Positions 30,385-42,643 are shown, counted from the stretch's first letter. The stretch is DNA of 64,000 nt from Acidobacteriota bacterium (GCA_012103255.1 WLXD01000001.1:1129501-1193500), one strand, 5' to 3'. The notes: generated from the letters alone by a model not told the origin. Numbers and translations are program-made.

Positions 30385-30795
30385 GGGAGGCTCCCAGGCG
30401 CAGTCCGACCCTGAGGGTAGTGATGCTCTCGGGGGGAATGCGGTTGCCGGACGGACGCACGGGCACGCGCGGTCAGCGACGCAGGGCCATTGGGGCCGCC
30501 ACGCCGGACGCACACGCCACTTGGCGCATCCATCGGGTGGATACGGAGGCTACACCCGGAGTGGGTGTGCCGAATCTCGATACCGATTGTTCTTGAATCC
30601 GATGGGGAGTCCGTGGACTCCCGACGTAAAAACCTGTCGCTCGACGGCGGCGGCATGACCTCACACGTCGCCGCACCGTTCACACGGGATCGCGTCCGCG
30701 GGTCTGTGCACCCATTCGGCGAGAATGGCCGAAGGCGCCTCGCGGCGGCGGCCCCGGGCGATGCCGGGCTGCTCCCTATCTTAGCCGATTCTGGG

Positions 30796-31887
30796 TCACA
30801 CCAGGAAACGCCGACTGCGAACGGACACAACGAGGCCCACCGCGATGCACGTGGCGAGCGCCGAGGACCCCCCGTACGACAGCAGCGGCAGGGGGATTCC
30901 GGTGATCGGAACGAAGCCGATGATCATGCCCACGTTGACCACAAGGTGGAACGTGAGAAGGCCACCGACGCCGGCGCACAGGAAGGCACCGGCACGATCT
31001 CGGGCGATGTAGGCGCCGCGGAGGATGCGGCTGATCAGGATGAAGTACAGCACCAACACCGCGAGCACTCCAATGAACCCGAGTTCCTCGCCAAGGAGCG
31101 CCATGATGAAGTCGTTCTCCTGTTCGGGCAGGAAATTCAACTGGCTCTGACTGCCCGAGAACAGCCCCTTGCCGCTCAGCCCTCCGGAGCCAACAGCGAT
31201 CTTGCTCTGGATCAACTGGTAACCGTCGCCTTGAGGGTCGGCATCAGGATTCCAGAAACTCGTGAGCCGACGTTGCTGGTAATCGTGAAGCGTCATGTAC
31301 CAGAGCGGCGTGACGGCCAGCGCGCCGCCAGCGAGCCACCCGATGGTGCCGTATCGCAGGCCCGCCGCGAAGGCGATGATTGCGAGGATCGGGAGGAACG
31401 TCGCGGCGGTTCCCATGTCCGGTTGCAGCGCGATGAGCAACACCGGCACGGCAACGAGCACGCTGGGCATGACCATCTGCCGCAACCCGAACGGACGCGG
31501 GTCTCGATCGGAGAAGAGTCGTGCCAGCGCCACGATGGCGGCGATCTTCGCGAGCTCGGAAGGTTGCAGGCCGAATCCGCCGAAACGGATCCAGGACCGT
31601 GCACCTTTGATGACAGGTCCGAAGAAGAGGACTGCCACGAGAAGGACGATGACGCCGCCCCACAGCAAGTAGCCGTTGTCGGTGAGGTTGCGATAGTCGA
31701 TGAAGCTGATGACAAGGGCCAACGCGAGGCCCGCCACCACCCATACCGCCTGCCGCTGAGCCAGCTCGAGTTGCTGCCCGTCCGACGCGGAAGCGACCAG
31801 GATCACGCCGATTCCCAGTAGGGCCCCGAGCACCGCCAACGTGCCGAAGTCGTAGACCGACAAGAAGCGGCGATCGATCAGGCTCAT
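30796..31887 (-). CDS. rodA: Rod shape-determining SEDS protein RodA
   Basis: SEDS topology; GIPLPLLSYGGSSALATCIAVGLV; adjacent to mrdA/mre genes. Confidence 0.94.
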   Translation of the reverse strand: MSLIDRRFLSVYDFGTLAVLGALLGIGVILVASASDGQQLELAQRQAVWVVAGLALALVISFIDYRNLTDNGYLLWGGVIVLLVAVLFFGPVIKGARSWIRFGGFGLQPSELAKIAAIVALARLFSDRDPRPFGLRQMVMPSVLVAVPVLLIALQPDMGTAATFLPILAIIAFAAGLRYGTIGWLAGGALAVTPLWYMTLHDYQQRRLTSFWNPDADPQGDGYQLIQSKIAVGSGGLSGKGLFSGSQSQLNFLPEQENDFIMALLGEELGFIGVLAVLVLYFILISRILRGAYIARDRAGAFLCAGVGGLLTFHLVVNVGMIIGFVPITGIPLPLLSYGGSSALATCIAVGLVVSVRSRRFLV

Positions 31888-33857
31888 CGCTCCTCTCCGA
31901 TGGCGCCGTCCGTGGCGGTCTCTTCGACGGGCTCCGTGGTCGGGGCGATCTCGCGATACGACACCTCAGTACCGAAATAGGCGGCCAGCAACTGGCCGCC
32001 TATCGGAGCCGCCACGACGCCTCCGGAGCCGCCGTGCTCGACGAATACGGCCACCGCGATCTCTGGATTCTCCACGGGGGCGACCGCTACGAACCAGGCG
32101 TGATTGCGGAGATGCTCCGGGCGATCCGCGTTGTCTTCGGCCACGCGACTGGAGGACGCTACCTGCGCTGTTCCGGTCTTGCCCCCCGCCGCCACGTCGG
32201 CAATCTGCGCGCGGCGCGAGGTGCCATAGGCCACCGAACCGGCCAGACCACGCATCAAAGTTGCGCGGGTGGACTCGCCGAAGTCGGCCGGCCGAGTATC
32301 GGGCTCGTAGGTGTGAGAGCGCTGGCGATCATCGACGGCCGACGCTTCGACTTCCAGCAGCAGGTGCGGGCGTCGCACGAAACCGGTCGCGGCAGTGGCA
32401 GCAAGGTGCGCCTGCTGCAGCGGACTGACGGTGAGCGGTCCCTGGCCGATCGCCAGAGAGACCGTTTCGCCAGGCCAGTAGTTCCGTTGGTTCGCGGCGA
32501 GCCATTCGTCACTCGGAATGATGCCCTCTTCCTCGGACGGCAGATCAACGCCGGTCACGTCGCCGAGTCCGAAGCGCTCCGCCCACTTGACGATCCGGTC
32601 GCGTCCGAGCTTCACGCCCAGTTCGTAGAAGAAGCTGTTGCACGAATGCGCCAGGGCCTCGACGACGTTGACGTCGCCGTGCGATCCGAGGCAGCGGTAG
32701 GAGCGGCCATAGAACGTCCGAGCGCCAGGGCAGAAGAAAGTGGTGTTGCGATCGATAACGCCTTCTTCGAGGCCCGCCGCAGCGACAACGAGTTTGAAGA
32801 TCGATCCGGGCGCATGAACAACCTGTATGGCTCGGTTGTGGAGCGGTTTCGTTGGATCCGTCTGGATCGTGTCCCACTGTTCGCGCGAGAAGCGCGACGC
32901 GAAGAGCGCCGGGTCGAACGTAGGCATGCTTGCCATTGTGAGGATTCCGCCGGTGCGCGCGTTGAGCACCACCGCGGCGCCGCGGTGTGGAGCAAGAAGT
33001 TCTTCAGCGAGGCCCTGCAGCGGTGCGTCAATCGTGAGCACCACAGTTTCACCCGGGTGCGGTGCGAGTTCGCGTAGCGTGTCGACTTCGCGGCCCACAC
33101 TGTTGATCTGGGCGTAGCGTTCGCCGGGGAGCCCAAACAGGTAGTCGTTGTAGATGCTCTCGACCCCTTGCTGGCCCACGATATCTCCCATCCGGAACGG
33201 GTCGCCCCATACAGTCAACTGGCGCGGCGAGACTTCGCCGACCCGCCCCAGGACGTGGGCTGCCAGTCGCCCCATCGGATAGTGACGCTTCGACTCGACT
33301 ATCACCTGGATGCCGGGATGTTCGCGCTGTCTGGCCTGGAGTTGCACCACCACGGCAGGGTCTACATCCTCGGCCACCACGACTGGTTTGAAGCGCGGCA
33401 CGCCCCGCTGGCTCTCCAGCCTCTGATCGAGAACGTCGATGGGCACATCCAGGATCTCGGATAGGTAGCTGAGTTCCTGAAACTGGTCTTCGATGGCCTC
33501 GCGCAGGAGCGCCACTTCATAGGACGGCTGGTTGGTGGCGAGGATCTCGCCGTGCCGGTCGAGGATGAGGCCGCGCGAGGCGCGTACACGCGATGTGCTG
33601 TGCTGGTTTGCCTCGGCCCGCTCAGCCCACTGAGCGCCGCGAACAATCTGGATCTGCCAGAAGCCGAGCACCAGGAAGAGGCATATCCCGGCCAGTCCCC
33701 ATTCCAGTACCCGGATGCGGGACAGCACCCGTTTGCGGTCGCTCTCGCGTTCGAGGGCCCGTGGGCCCATCTTCGGCGCTCGGTGTACCGAGCGAGCCTG
33801 TGGACCCTTGCGCTCGGTGCGCCCGCCTTCATCTGGCCGCCACGGACCTTGACTCAC
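31884..33857 (-). CDS. mrdA: Penicillin-binding protein 2
   Basis: PGSIFKLVVAAAGLEEG (SxxK), SCNSFFYELG (SxN), GGKTGTAQ (KTG) motifs. Confidence 0.95.
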   Translation of the reverse strand: MSQGPWRPDEGGRTERKGPQARSVHRAPKMGPRALERESDRKRVLSRIRVLEWGLAGICLFLVLGFWQIQIVRGAQWAERAEANQHSTSRVRASRGLILDRHGEILATNQPSYEVALLREAIEDQFQELSYLSEILDVPIDVLDQRLESQRGVPRFKPVVVAEDVDPAVVVQLQARQREHPGIQVIVESKRHYPMGRLAAHVLGRVGEVSPRQLTVWGDPFRMGDIVGQQGVESIYNDYLFGLPGERYAQINSVGREVDTLRELAPHPGETVVLTIDAPLQGLAEELLAPHRGAAVVLNARTGGILTMASMPTFDPALFASRFSREQWDTIQTDPTKPLHNRAIQVVHAPGSIFKLVVAAAGLEEGVIDRNTTFFCPGARTFYGRSYRCLGSHGDVNVVEALAHSCNSFFYELGVKLGRDRIVKWAERFGLGDVTGVDLPSEEEGIIPSDEWLAANQRNYWPGETVSLAIGQGPLTVSPLQQAHLAATAATGFVRRPHLLLEVEASAVDDRQRSHTYEPDTRPADFGESTRATLMRGLAGSVAYGTSRRAQIADVAAGGKTGTAQVASSSRVAEDNADRPEHLRNHAWFVAVAPVENPEIAVAVFVEHGGSGGVVAAPIGGQLLAAYFGTEVSYREIAPTTEPVEETATDGAIGEER

Positions 33858-33906
33858 GGTGTCGATCCCCTTCGCTGCTGTCGTTTCTGTCGCCGGCGTC
33901 GGAAAG

Positions 33907-34422
33907 CTAGTTCCATCGCAGACCGCCTCGTCGCCGACGTTTCCAGCTTGCCATGGCCAGTGGAATACCTACCGTGCCAATTCCGCAAATCAGCCCGGTT
34001 ATCGCTGCGCGCGTTGCGATCTGCGGAAGGGTGTCCGTTCCAGGCCACTCGAGGAATGCTAGGAGGCTACGCACGATCATGGCTTCGAGTGCCGTCGCTA
34101 CGCCGACGATCAAAGCCTCGGCCAGTTGTCCACGAACCGCGAACAGATCGGCAATTGCAGCGAGCCCGGCCGCCACCGCGGTCTTCGCGAATGCGTGGAG
34201 CCCGATGATCCCTCCGGCGAGGGAGTCTTGTAGCAAGCCGCCCACGGCGCCGATCAGTACTGCGGAACGGAAATGGGATCGCAGCGCCAGGAGCCCCACG
34301 GCGATCATCATGAAATCGATGTGGCCGAGGGCCAGCCAGTAGTTGGGAAGCAACGTCTGCAGCGTCCCGACGAACAGCAGACCCAGGCCAACTCGAACCG
34401 CACGACCGAGCGGAGAGACCAT
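33907..34422 (-). CDS. mreD: Rod shape-determining protein MreD
   Basis: Multi-helix protein between mreC and mrdA; start overlaps mreC stop (ATGA); longer ORF to 34860 is antisense/frame overlap with mreC. Confidence 0.82.
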   Translation of the reverse strand: MVSPLGRAVRVGLGLLFVGTLQTLLPNYWLALGHIDFMMIAVGLLALRSHFRSAVLIGAVGGLLQDSLAGGIIGLHAFAKTAVAAGLAAIADLFAVRGQLAEALIVGVATALEAMIVRSLLAFLEWPGTDTLPQIATRAAITGLICGIGTVGIPLAMASWKRRRRGGLRWN

Positions 34423-35360
34423 CAGCCGTCCTCGCCGGGCGGCGATCCGGTGCCCGTGGGTTCCGCGGGAGTCTCCGCGTCTTCCGCAGGCGGCGGTTCG
34501 GTGGACGGCAACTGGACGAGAACGTTCTCGAGCTGCAATACATCGACGGCCGGTCGAAGCTCGACGATCTTGAAGAGCGCGGTCTCGCCACGCATCAGCG
34601 AAACGATGGGAGTTCCCGGAACTGGCGGCCCGATGTCGACCGAAACAACTTCGCCGATGAGCAGATCGGCAGGATAGATTCCATCCTCGCCCGAGGAGAC
34701 CACCCGTTCGCCTTCCGCGATCTCGGTGCGGGTCGAGATGTAGTCGAGTCGTAGCGGATCGGATCCGTGACCGGAGACGAGCCCTGTCGCTCGCGAACTC
34801 ACGAGTCTCCCGCCGACGCCGGCCAACGGGTCCGTGACCAGTTGCACCGTGCTGGTCCACAGGTTGGCTTCAAGGACTCGCCCGACGAGCGCACCGCCGG
34901 CGGTTGTTACCGCAGCATCTTTCGCGATCCCATCGCGACTGCCGCGGTTGATCACCACCACCTCGTAGCGACGAGTGAATTCCCGCGCAGCGACCTCGGC
35001 CGCCACCCATTCTCCTGGCAATATTTCTCGGGCAGCGGCGAGTCGGCGCAGGCGCTGGTTTTCGCGACGGGCCGCATCGCCGGCGGCCGCGCGTCGTTCG
35101 AGTTCCGCGTTCAGTCGGCGCAGCTCCTCGTTCTCACGGGCAGCGCCCACCAGTCCTACGTAGCGTCCCCACGTGTTGGTGAAGAGGCCTCCGACCGCGG
35201 CCCCGATTCGTTGCAGCGGCGACGTGACTCCCGTAACCGCCCCGCGGGCCGTGGCGAGAGTGCTACCGCGGTTGACCTGCACAGACATCAGCAGGAAGAA
35301 CCCGAGCAGGAGTCCAAGCAGCAGCGCCGCGTTCCGGGCCGTTCTGCTGAGCGCCTGCAT
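34422..35360 (-). CDS. mreC: Rod shape-determining protein MreC
   Basis: Single TM + coiled coil (ENEELRRLNAELERRAA), AREFTRRYEVVVINRGSRDGIAKDAAVTTAGGALVGRV. Confidence 0.93.
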   Translation of the reverse strand: MQALSRTARNAALLLGLLLGFFLLMSVQVNRGSTLATARGAVTGVTSPLQRIGAAVGGLFTNTWGRYVGLVGAARENEELRRLNAELERRAAAGDAARRENQRLRRLAAAREILPGEWVAAEVAAREFTRRYEVVVINRGSRDGIAKDAAVTTAGGALVGRVLEANLWTSTVQLVTDPLAGVGGRLVSSRATGLVSGHGSDPLRLDYISTRTEIAEGERVVSSGEDGIYPADLLIGEVVSVDIGPPVPGTPIVSLMRGETALFKIVELRPAVDVLQLENVLVQLPSTEPPPAEDAETPAEPTGTGSPPGEDG

Positions 35361-35378
35361 GACCTACTCGCTCGGAAA

Positions 35379-36659
<1,281 letters not shown>

Positions 36660-36744
36660 TTACTGATTTTGCCCCGGCCCGCGCGGCCGCCCCGAGTTCA
36701 GCGCGGCCCCGGGTCGAGCTCCCCTCTTTGCCCCGGAGTGTCAC

Positions 36745-38652
36745 GTGCTCGACAAGATGCGACGCAATGTGCGCCGATTGTCCTGGACGCTTTGGCTAGT
36801 TATTGCCGCGTTCATCATTCTGTATTTCCCGGACTTCTTCGCCGCCGGCCCCGACAACGAGGTCGCACGGGTAGATGGTCAGGTCATCACGCTCACTGAG
36901 TACCGCAATGCACTCAACGAGCAGATGAACTACTACCGTGGCCTGAACAACGGTGACCTGCCGGAGAATTTCGTGCAGCAGATTCAGCTGCACAATGTGG
37001 TGGTCGAGCAGCTCGTCCGCCGCAAGTTGATCCTCGCCGCCGCGCGCGATCAGGGATTCGAGATCGCTCCGCAGGAGATCCGCGATCGCCTGGTGCAGTT
37101 CCCGGCGTTCATCGACGAATCGGGTCGCTGGATTGGCGTAGACGAGTATCGCAACGTCCTCGCTCGCAGCGGAATAGACCAGGCCACATTCGAGCAGAAC
37201 ATGGTCGAGGAGCTTCTGGTGGAGCGCGTCACCGGCCTGCTCACCGAGGGCATCCAGGTCAGCGACAGTCAGCTCCAGGAGCTGTACCAGCGTCAGAACG
37301 AGCGCGTGCGCTTCGACTACATCCAGGTGCGGCCGACCGCGTTCCAGGCCGAGGTGCTCAACGAGATCGACGACGCTGCGCTCCGGAGCCGGTACACCGA
37401 CAACACCGAGAGCTATCGATTGCCCGAGCGTCGCAAGGTCTCCTACGCGGTTGTCGACACGGAGGCTCTGCGCGACGTGGTGACGGTGGACGACGAGGCG
37501 CTCCGCGCCGAGTACGAGGCGTCGCTCGAAGACTTCACAACGGATGAGCAGGTGAAGGCCCGGCAGATTGTCGTGCGTGTCGCGCCGGATGCCACCGAGG
37601 AAGATCGCGCGACGGCGCGCGCCGCCGCTGAAGCGGCTCTGGCGCGAGTGCGGGGCGACGAAGACTTCGCCGCGGTTGCCGAAGAAGTATCCGATGATCC
37701 CTCGTCCGCTACCGGTGGAGATCTTGGTTGGGTTACGCGCGGCCGTCAGGTAGAAGGATGGGACGAAGCCGGGTTCGCGCTCGAGGCGGGTGCGGTTTCC
37801 GAAGTCACCGAGACGCCGTTTGGCTTCGTTATCATTCAGGTCGATGAGCGCCGCGACGCCCGAGTGCAGCCTTTCGAAGAGGTCTCCGGTCAGCTCGAGC
37901 AACGCCTCGCATGGGACGCTGCCGAGGCGCGTGCGGCAGAGATCGCCGATGAGATCCGTGCGGCAGTGCTGCGCGGCTCCAACCTCCCTGATGTCGCCGA
38001 GAGCCACTCCCTCACAGTTGAGGAGAGCCCGCTATTCGGTCAGGACGCCGGGTTCGGCGAGTACACGTCGCGCGAGTTCACGAGTCGTGCCTTCTCGCTC
38101 GGTGCAGGCCGCGTGGCGGAGCCGCTGCGGGTTCGTCGGGGCTACCTGGTGTTCCGCGTGGACGAGATCGAGGCCGCACACCTACCGGAATTCGAAGACG
38201 TCGTCGCGGCGGTTCGCAGCGATGAAGCGGAGGCGCGTTCGATTGATCGCGCCCGCGAGCGCGCGGCCGAGTTCGTGTCGCGCATTCAGGCGGGCGAAGA
38301 GCTGGCTGCGATCGCCGAAGAGGCGACCGCGGTCGTTGATTCGACCGACCTCGTCACTCGAGACGAAGTGATTCCGGCTCTCGGGCGTGCTCCGGGGCTC
38401 ATGGAGGCCGCTTTCGAAGCTGGCCTCGATGGTGCCGGTGGTCCTTTGGATGTGAACGGGCGGTTCGTGGTCTTCCGGGTGGTGGAGCATCAGCTTCCCG
38501 ACTGGACTCTGTTCGCCGGCCAGTCCGACGAGCTGCGCGACCAGGAAGCAGCTCAGCAGCGCAATCGACTCTTCGAGGCCTATATCGGGGCACTCCGCGA
38601 CCGCTATGCCGTCACGGTGAATCAGAACCTGGTGGACTCGTTCGCCGGGTAG
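36745..38652 (+). CDS. PpiD/SurA-like peptidylprolyl isomerase, membrane anchored
   Basis: N-terminal TM anchor, SurA_N-like helices (VNGQVITLTEYRNAL), two rotamase-like segments (KARQIVVRVAPDATEEDRATARAAAEAALARVRGDEDFAAVAEEVSDDPSSATGGDLGWVTRG). Confidence 0.88.
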   Translation: MLDKMRRNVRRLSWTLWLVIAAFIILYFPDFFAAGPDNEVARVDGQVITLTEYRNALNEQMNYYRGLNNGDLPENFVQQIQLHNVVVEQLVRRKLILAAARDQGFEIAPQEIRDRLVQFPAFIDESGRWIGVDEYRNVLARSGIDQATFEQNMVEELLVERVTGLLTEGIQVSDSQLQELYQRQNERVRFDYIQVRPTAFQAEVLNEIDDAALRSRYTDNTESYRLPERRKVSYAVVDTEALRDVVTVDDEALRAEYEASLEDFTTDEQVKARQIVVRVAPDATEEDRATARAAAEAALARVRGDEDFAAVAEEVSDDPSSATGGDLGWVTRGRQVEGWDEAGFALEAGAVSEVTETPFGFVIIQVDERRDARVQPFEEVSGQLEQRLAWDAAEARAAEIADEIRAAVLRGSNLPDVAESHSLTVEESPLFGQDAGFGEYTSREFTSRAFSLGAGRVAEPLRVRRGYLVFRVDEIEAAHLPEFEDVVAAVRSDEAEARSIDRARERAAEFVSRIQAGEELAAIAEEATAVVDSTDLVTRDEVIPALGRAPGLMEAAFEAGLDGAGGPLDVNGRFVVFRVVEHQLPDWTLFAGQSDELRDQEAAQQRNRLFEAYIGALRDRYAVTVNQNLVDSFAG

Positions 38653-38667
38653 GGGAGTCGACAACCG

Positions 38668-39414
38668 GTGGACTCCGCCCGCATCGTCGAGAACCTTGCG
38701 ACTTGGCTTCGGGATGAGGCTGAGAATGCGGGTGCGCGCGGGGTAGTTTTCGGTCTCTCCGGAGGCGTGGATTCCGCCGTCGTCGCGGCTCTCGTGAAGC
38801 GGGCATTCCCCGACACCCACCTGGCCTTGACCCTGCCGATTCACACGGCTCAGAGCGACAGCGAGCACTCTCGTCTCGTTGTGGATGCGTTCGGTTTGCA
38901 GGCTCGCGCGATCGATCTCGACGCCCCGTACGAGGCGCTCGCGCGCGTGCTCGGAGCGGACCCCTCAGTCGAGGACAAGCCCGACCTGGCGCTGGCCAAC
39001 CTCAAGGCTCGCCTCCGGATGATGGCGCTGTACTATCACGCCAATCGGTTCCGCTACATTGTGGCCGGCACCGGCAATCGGTCGGAACTTTCGATCGGTT
39101 TCTTCACCAAGTTCGGCGACGGGGGAGCAGATGTGATGCCGCTCGGGCATTTCGTGAAGAGTGAGGTGATCGAACTGGCGGCTCACCTGGATGTGCCACA
39201 GGCGGTCATCGACAAGCCGCCGTCCGCCGACAACTGGCGTGGCCACACCGACGAGATGGAGCTCGGGTTCACTTACGAACAACTTGAGCAGTACGTGCTC
39301 GGTGCTCTTGAGGACGAGGCCGTGCGCGACCGCATCCAGACGCTACGACGCAGTAGCTCTCACAAGCTTCGGACGCCCAAATTGCCGCCGCCGGTCTCGG
39401 CAATGACGCCATGA
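38668..39414 (+). CDS. nadE: NH3-dependent NAD+ synthetase
   Basis: GVVFGLSGGVDSAVVAALVKRA PP-loop; VAGTGNRSELSIGFFTKFGDGGADVMPLG. Confidence 0.94.
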   Translation: MDSARIVENLATWLRDEAENAGARGVVFGLSGGVDSAVVAALVKRAFPDTHLALTLPIHTAQSDSEHSRLVVDAFGLQARAIDLDAPYEALARVLGADPSVEDKPDLALANLKARLRMMALYYHANRFRYIVAGTGNRSELSIGFFTKFGDGGADVMPLGHFVKSEVIELAAHLDVPQAVIDKPPSADNWRGHTDEMELGFTYEQLEQYVLGALEDEAVRDRIQTLRRSSSHKLRTPKLPPPVSAMTP

Positions 39415-39986
39415 CGGGTCGCAATGGCGCTGTTCTCGATGCGGACCAGTACCTGGCGGATAGTTTTCGGCTTGCCCGGAGTATCTGGGACGACGGTCTG
39501 CGTCCCGACTTCATGGTGGCGTTGTGGCGCGGAGGCGCTCCTCCCGGGATCGCGATCCAGGAGTATTTCCGCTGGCGCGGCCACGACTTCTACCACACCG
39601 CCATTCGAACGCAGTCGATGGAAGGCCTCGAGAAGGCGGGCGGCTTCGACATCCGTGGCCTCGAGCACGTTATCGACAATGTCGATGCAGACCACTCGCT
39701 GTTGATCGTCGACAACCTGTTCGAGACCGGTCGCACCGTCTTCGAGGTGGTGGAACATCTGCGCCGCCGCGCGCGGCGGAACATGCCACGGGTCCAGGTC
39801 GCGACGGTGTACTTCACTCCGAGCAAGAGGCAATTCCTGGTAGGGCCCGATTACTGGCTCCATGAGGTTGAAGATGTGCCCGTGTTTCCGCACGAACTCG
39901 GCGCAATGCAGCCCGATGCCGTGAGGGACGTGGATCCCGCTCTGCATGCTGCGCTGTGGGGCCAGGCAGAGGAATCGGAAGCGTGA
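39411..39986 (+). CDS. phosphoribosyltransferase family protein
   Basis: VALWRGGAPPGIAI; SLLIVDNLFETGRTVFEVVEHL PRPP-binding-like loop. Confidence 0.8.
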   Translation: MTGRNGAVLDADQYLADSFRLARSIWDDGLRPDFMVALWRGGAPPGIAIQEYFRWRGHDFYHTAIRTQSMEGLEKAGGFDIRGLEHVIDNVDADHSLLIVDNLFETGRTVFEVVEHLRRRARRNMPRVQVATVYFTPSKRQFLVGPDYWLHEVEDVPVFPHELGAMQPDAVRDVDPALHAALWGQAEESEA

Positions 39987-41413
39987 AGCGACTCGCCGGG
40001 CTGCTGGCGGCCGTCGCGCTGCTGGTGGGCTGCGCCGTCGACCCGGTGACCGGGCGTTCTCAACTCATGCTGATGTCCGAGGGCCAGGAGATCGCCCTCG
40101 GCGAACAGAACGATCAGGCCTCGTTGGCGCAGTTCGGCGTCTACGATGATCCGGAACTGGCGGCGTGGGTCGACGAGATCGGCCAGGCAATGGCGGCGCG
40201 TGCACAGCGACCCCACTTGCCGTGGACGTTCCGCGTGCTCGACGACTCCATCGTGAACGCGTTCGCTGGCGGTGGCGGGTTCGTCTATCTCACCCGAGGA
40301 ATTCTCGCGTGGGCGAACAGCGAGGCGGAGATCGTTGGGATCCTCGGTCACGAGATCGGACACGTCACAGCCCGACACATTCCCGAGCGCTACACGAGCA
40401 CGGCGCTGGCCCAGGTCGGATTGACCGCGGGCATGATTATCAGCCCGGAGTTGAGGGCAGTTGGCGGTGAACTGCAGCAGGGGATCGGGTTGCTGCTTCT
40501 CAAGTTCAGTCGCGACAACGAGTCCGAGTCCGATCACCTCGGGGTGGGCTACGCCGTGGGCGCCGGCTATGACGCCCGAGCGTTGGCGGACTTCTTCACA
40601 ACGCTCGATCGACTAGCCGGATCGGCCCAACAGCGACTACCCGAGTGGGCCTCGACGCACCCGGCGCCGGCGGGCCGCGCCACCAACGTTGTCCAGGCGG
40701 CGGAGCCTCTCGTCGCGGGACGCGACCTCACCGTTGGCCGCGAGGCGCACCTGCGACGCATCGATGGGATGGTGTTCGGCGTCAACCCGCGTGAAGGCGT
40801 TATGGAAGGTGCGACATTCGTGCATCCGGACCTCCTTTTTCAGATCGACTTTCCGCAGGAATGGGCGGTGCAGAACAGCAAGACGGTCGTACTCGCTGCC
40901 CCCGACGATGGTTCAGCCGTGGTGGCGCTTCTCGCCGGCCGTCGCGAGGCCGAGTCGCTCCGAGCGCACGTCGGCGCGGTACTCGAAGGGCGCGGAGCGA
41001 TCAATATTCGCGGTGAGCAAACGACCGTCAACGGAAGCCCAGGCTTCTGGGTTGCCTACAACATCGAGGACGGCGCCACTCGTCTCGCGATTCGCGAGAC
41101 CTTCGTCGAGTACGGCGACTTGGTGTACGACCTGATCGGGTACACCGTCGACGACTACGGACGGTTTGCGGCCAGTTTCGAGGACTACCAGACGAGCTTC
41201 AGGCCGCTATCGGGGAACCGCGCTGACCAGTATCAGCCGGACCGCCTGCGTATCGAGCGCGCACCGCGAACAGCTACCTTCGAGGCACTCGTTAGCGACA
41301 CGCCGGCGGCCAATATCGATCAGTTGGCGTTGCTCAACGGCGTCGAACGCACTTCGACCGTCGAGGTCGGCGAGTTGATCAAGACGGTGGAAGCGGGGTA
41401 TCCCCGCCGCTAG
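39983..41413 (+). CDS. M48 family metalloprotease lipoprotein
   Basis: Lipobox (ALLVGCAVDPVTGRSQLMLMSEGQEIALG); ILGHEIGHVTARH HExxH; ESESDHLGVGY. Confidence 0.93.
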   Translation: MKRLAGLLAAVALLVGCAVDPVTGRSQLMLMSEGQEIALGEQNDQASLAQFGVYDDPELAAWVDEIGQAMAARAQRPHLPWTFRVLDDSIVNAFAGGGGFVYLTRGILAWANSEAEIVGILGHEIGHVTARHIPERYTSTALAQVGLTAGMIISPELRAVGGELQQGIGLLLLKFSRDNESESDHLGVGYAVGAGYDARALADFFTTLDRLAGSAQQRLPEWASTHPAPAGRATNVVQAAEPLVAGRDLTVGREAHLRRIDGMVFGVNPREGVMEGATFVHPDLLFQIDFPQEWAVQNSKTVVLAAPDDGSAVVALLAGRREAESLRAHVGAVLEGRGAINIRGEQTTVNGSPGFWVAYNIEDGATRLAIRETFVEYGDLVYDLIGYTVDDYGRFAASFEDYQTSFRPLSGNRADQYQPDRLRIERAPRTATFEALVSDTPAANIDQLALLNGVERTSTVEVGELIKTVEAGYPRR

Positions 41414-41420
41414 CTCAGGG

Positions 41421-41627
41421 CTAGTCGAGCATCTCGTCCTGGAGACGTTGCTGCTCTTCGAACCACTCCACGAGGCGATCTTTCTTGAATCGCCACTGAC
41501 CCGCTACCTTGTTGCCCGGGAGCTTTCCTTCGCGGGCCATACGATAGACGGTCGACTTGTGGAGGCGGAGGTACTTAGCGACCTCCTCCAGCGTCATGAT
41601 GGTCGGACGGGTTTCACGCTCGGCCAT
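41421..41627 (-). CDS. Excisionase-like helix-turn-helix protein (HTH_17)
   Basis: LTLEEVAKYLRLHKSTVYRMAREGKLPGNKVAGQWRFKKDRLVEWF. Confidence 0.85.
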   Translation of the reverse strand: MAERETRPTIMTLEEVAKYLRLHKSTVYRMAREGKLPGNKVAGQWRFKKDRLVEWFEEQQRLQDEMLD

Positions 41628-41830
41628 CGTTCCCTCCCTGGCCTGATCCGGACGTGCCAGTTTGGCGGCTGGTCCAGATCGGTCATCTTCGGTCGCAGTT
41701 TGCCACGGCCGGCAAACTTTGATTACGAGTAACTAACAGTGACCACTGTAGGCGCTGCGTCTCAGACTGTCAAGATGGTACGCTGCGCAACTCTGCGCGA
41801 CGGTGATTCCGTCGTGCTCCCAGCGGTCGC

Positions 41831-42643
41831 CTAGAAGTAGACGCGATCCTCGCCGATGATCTGGCGTCCACTCGGTGTACTGAACACGAGCCGCACCAGG
41901 CCCTCGTCGCCGATCGGCTCGCGATCGAAGATCGAGTAGTGGATCGGGCCGAAGGTCACAGCCGGCGGCGCGTAGTCGTTCGACATGAAACCGATCCGGC
42001 GACGCGAGTAGTCGCGGCCGTCCACGTTGAAGCGGCGCGCGTAGAGAGTTGTGATCGGGCGAGCCAGACCGCCACCCTCGAACTGGGCTCGGACGCGCTC
42101 ACGCTCGACGATGTACATGTCGACGGTGCCGTCCATAACTACGGGGCGTCCGCTCCAGTCCTCGAGCACGTAGAACACTTCCAGGCGCTGCAGGCCGTCC
42201 ACGAACGCAGCGACCGTGCGGAACTTGACCGGCTCGCCGGCCCACCAGGCCTCGGGATGCGCGGTGGCTTCCACGACCTGGTCGATCCAGTAGTTGTCGA
42301 GAGCACTCGGCTGGTGCACGAGGACGGCCGATTCCGGCCCGACCTGACTGGTGACGTACTCCTGTTGAATCACTTCGCCTTGAGCGTCGAGCAGATCGAG
42401 CCGTATCTTCGCGACCACGGGGTCCGCGTGCGGGTTGTCGATCCGGGTGCTCCACGTGAAGTTCGTGGCAGAGCCGGTGTCATCGCCCCACTCGATCGTG
42501 GGCACGTTGATGCGGATTTCGGGTCCGGCGGAGGTCTCCATCGAGCCCTCTTGCTGGGTCGCCGCTGTCGCAGGGGATACAGCGCCGGAGGCCGCGAAGG
42601 TTATCGCCACGGTCAGGATGAACAGCCAGCGTGTGTTTTTCAT
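41831..42643 (-). CDS. secreted hypothetical protein
   Basis: Signal peptide then Ig/carboxypeptidase-regulatory-like beta-rich sequence; own transcription unit. Confidence 0.65.
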   Translation of the reverse strand: MKNTRWLFILTVAITFAASGAVSPATAATQQEGSMETSAGPEIRINVPTIEWGDDTGSATNFTWSTRIDNPHADPVVAKIRLDLLDAQGEVIQQEYVTSQVGPESAVLVHQPSALDNYWIDQVVEATAHPEAWWAGEPVKFRTVAAFVDGLQRLEVFYVLEDWSGRPVVMDGTVDMYIVERERVRAQFEGGGLARPITTLYARRFNVDGRDYSRRRIGFMSNDYAPPAVTFGPIHYSIFDREPIGDEGLVRLVFSTPSGRQIIGEDRVYF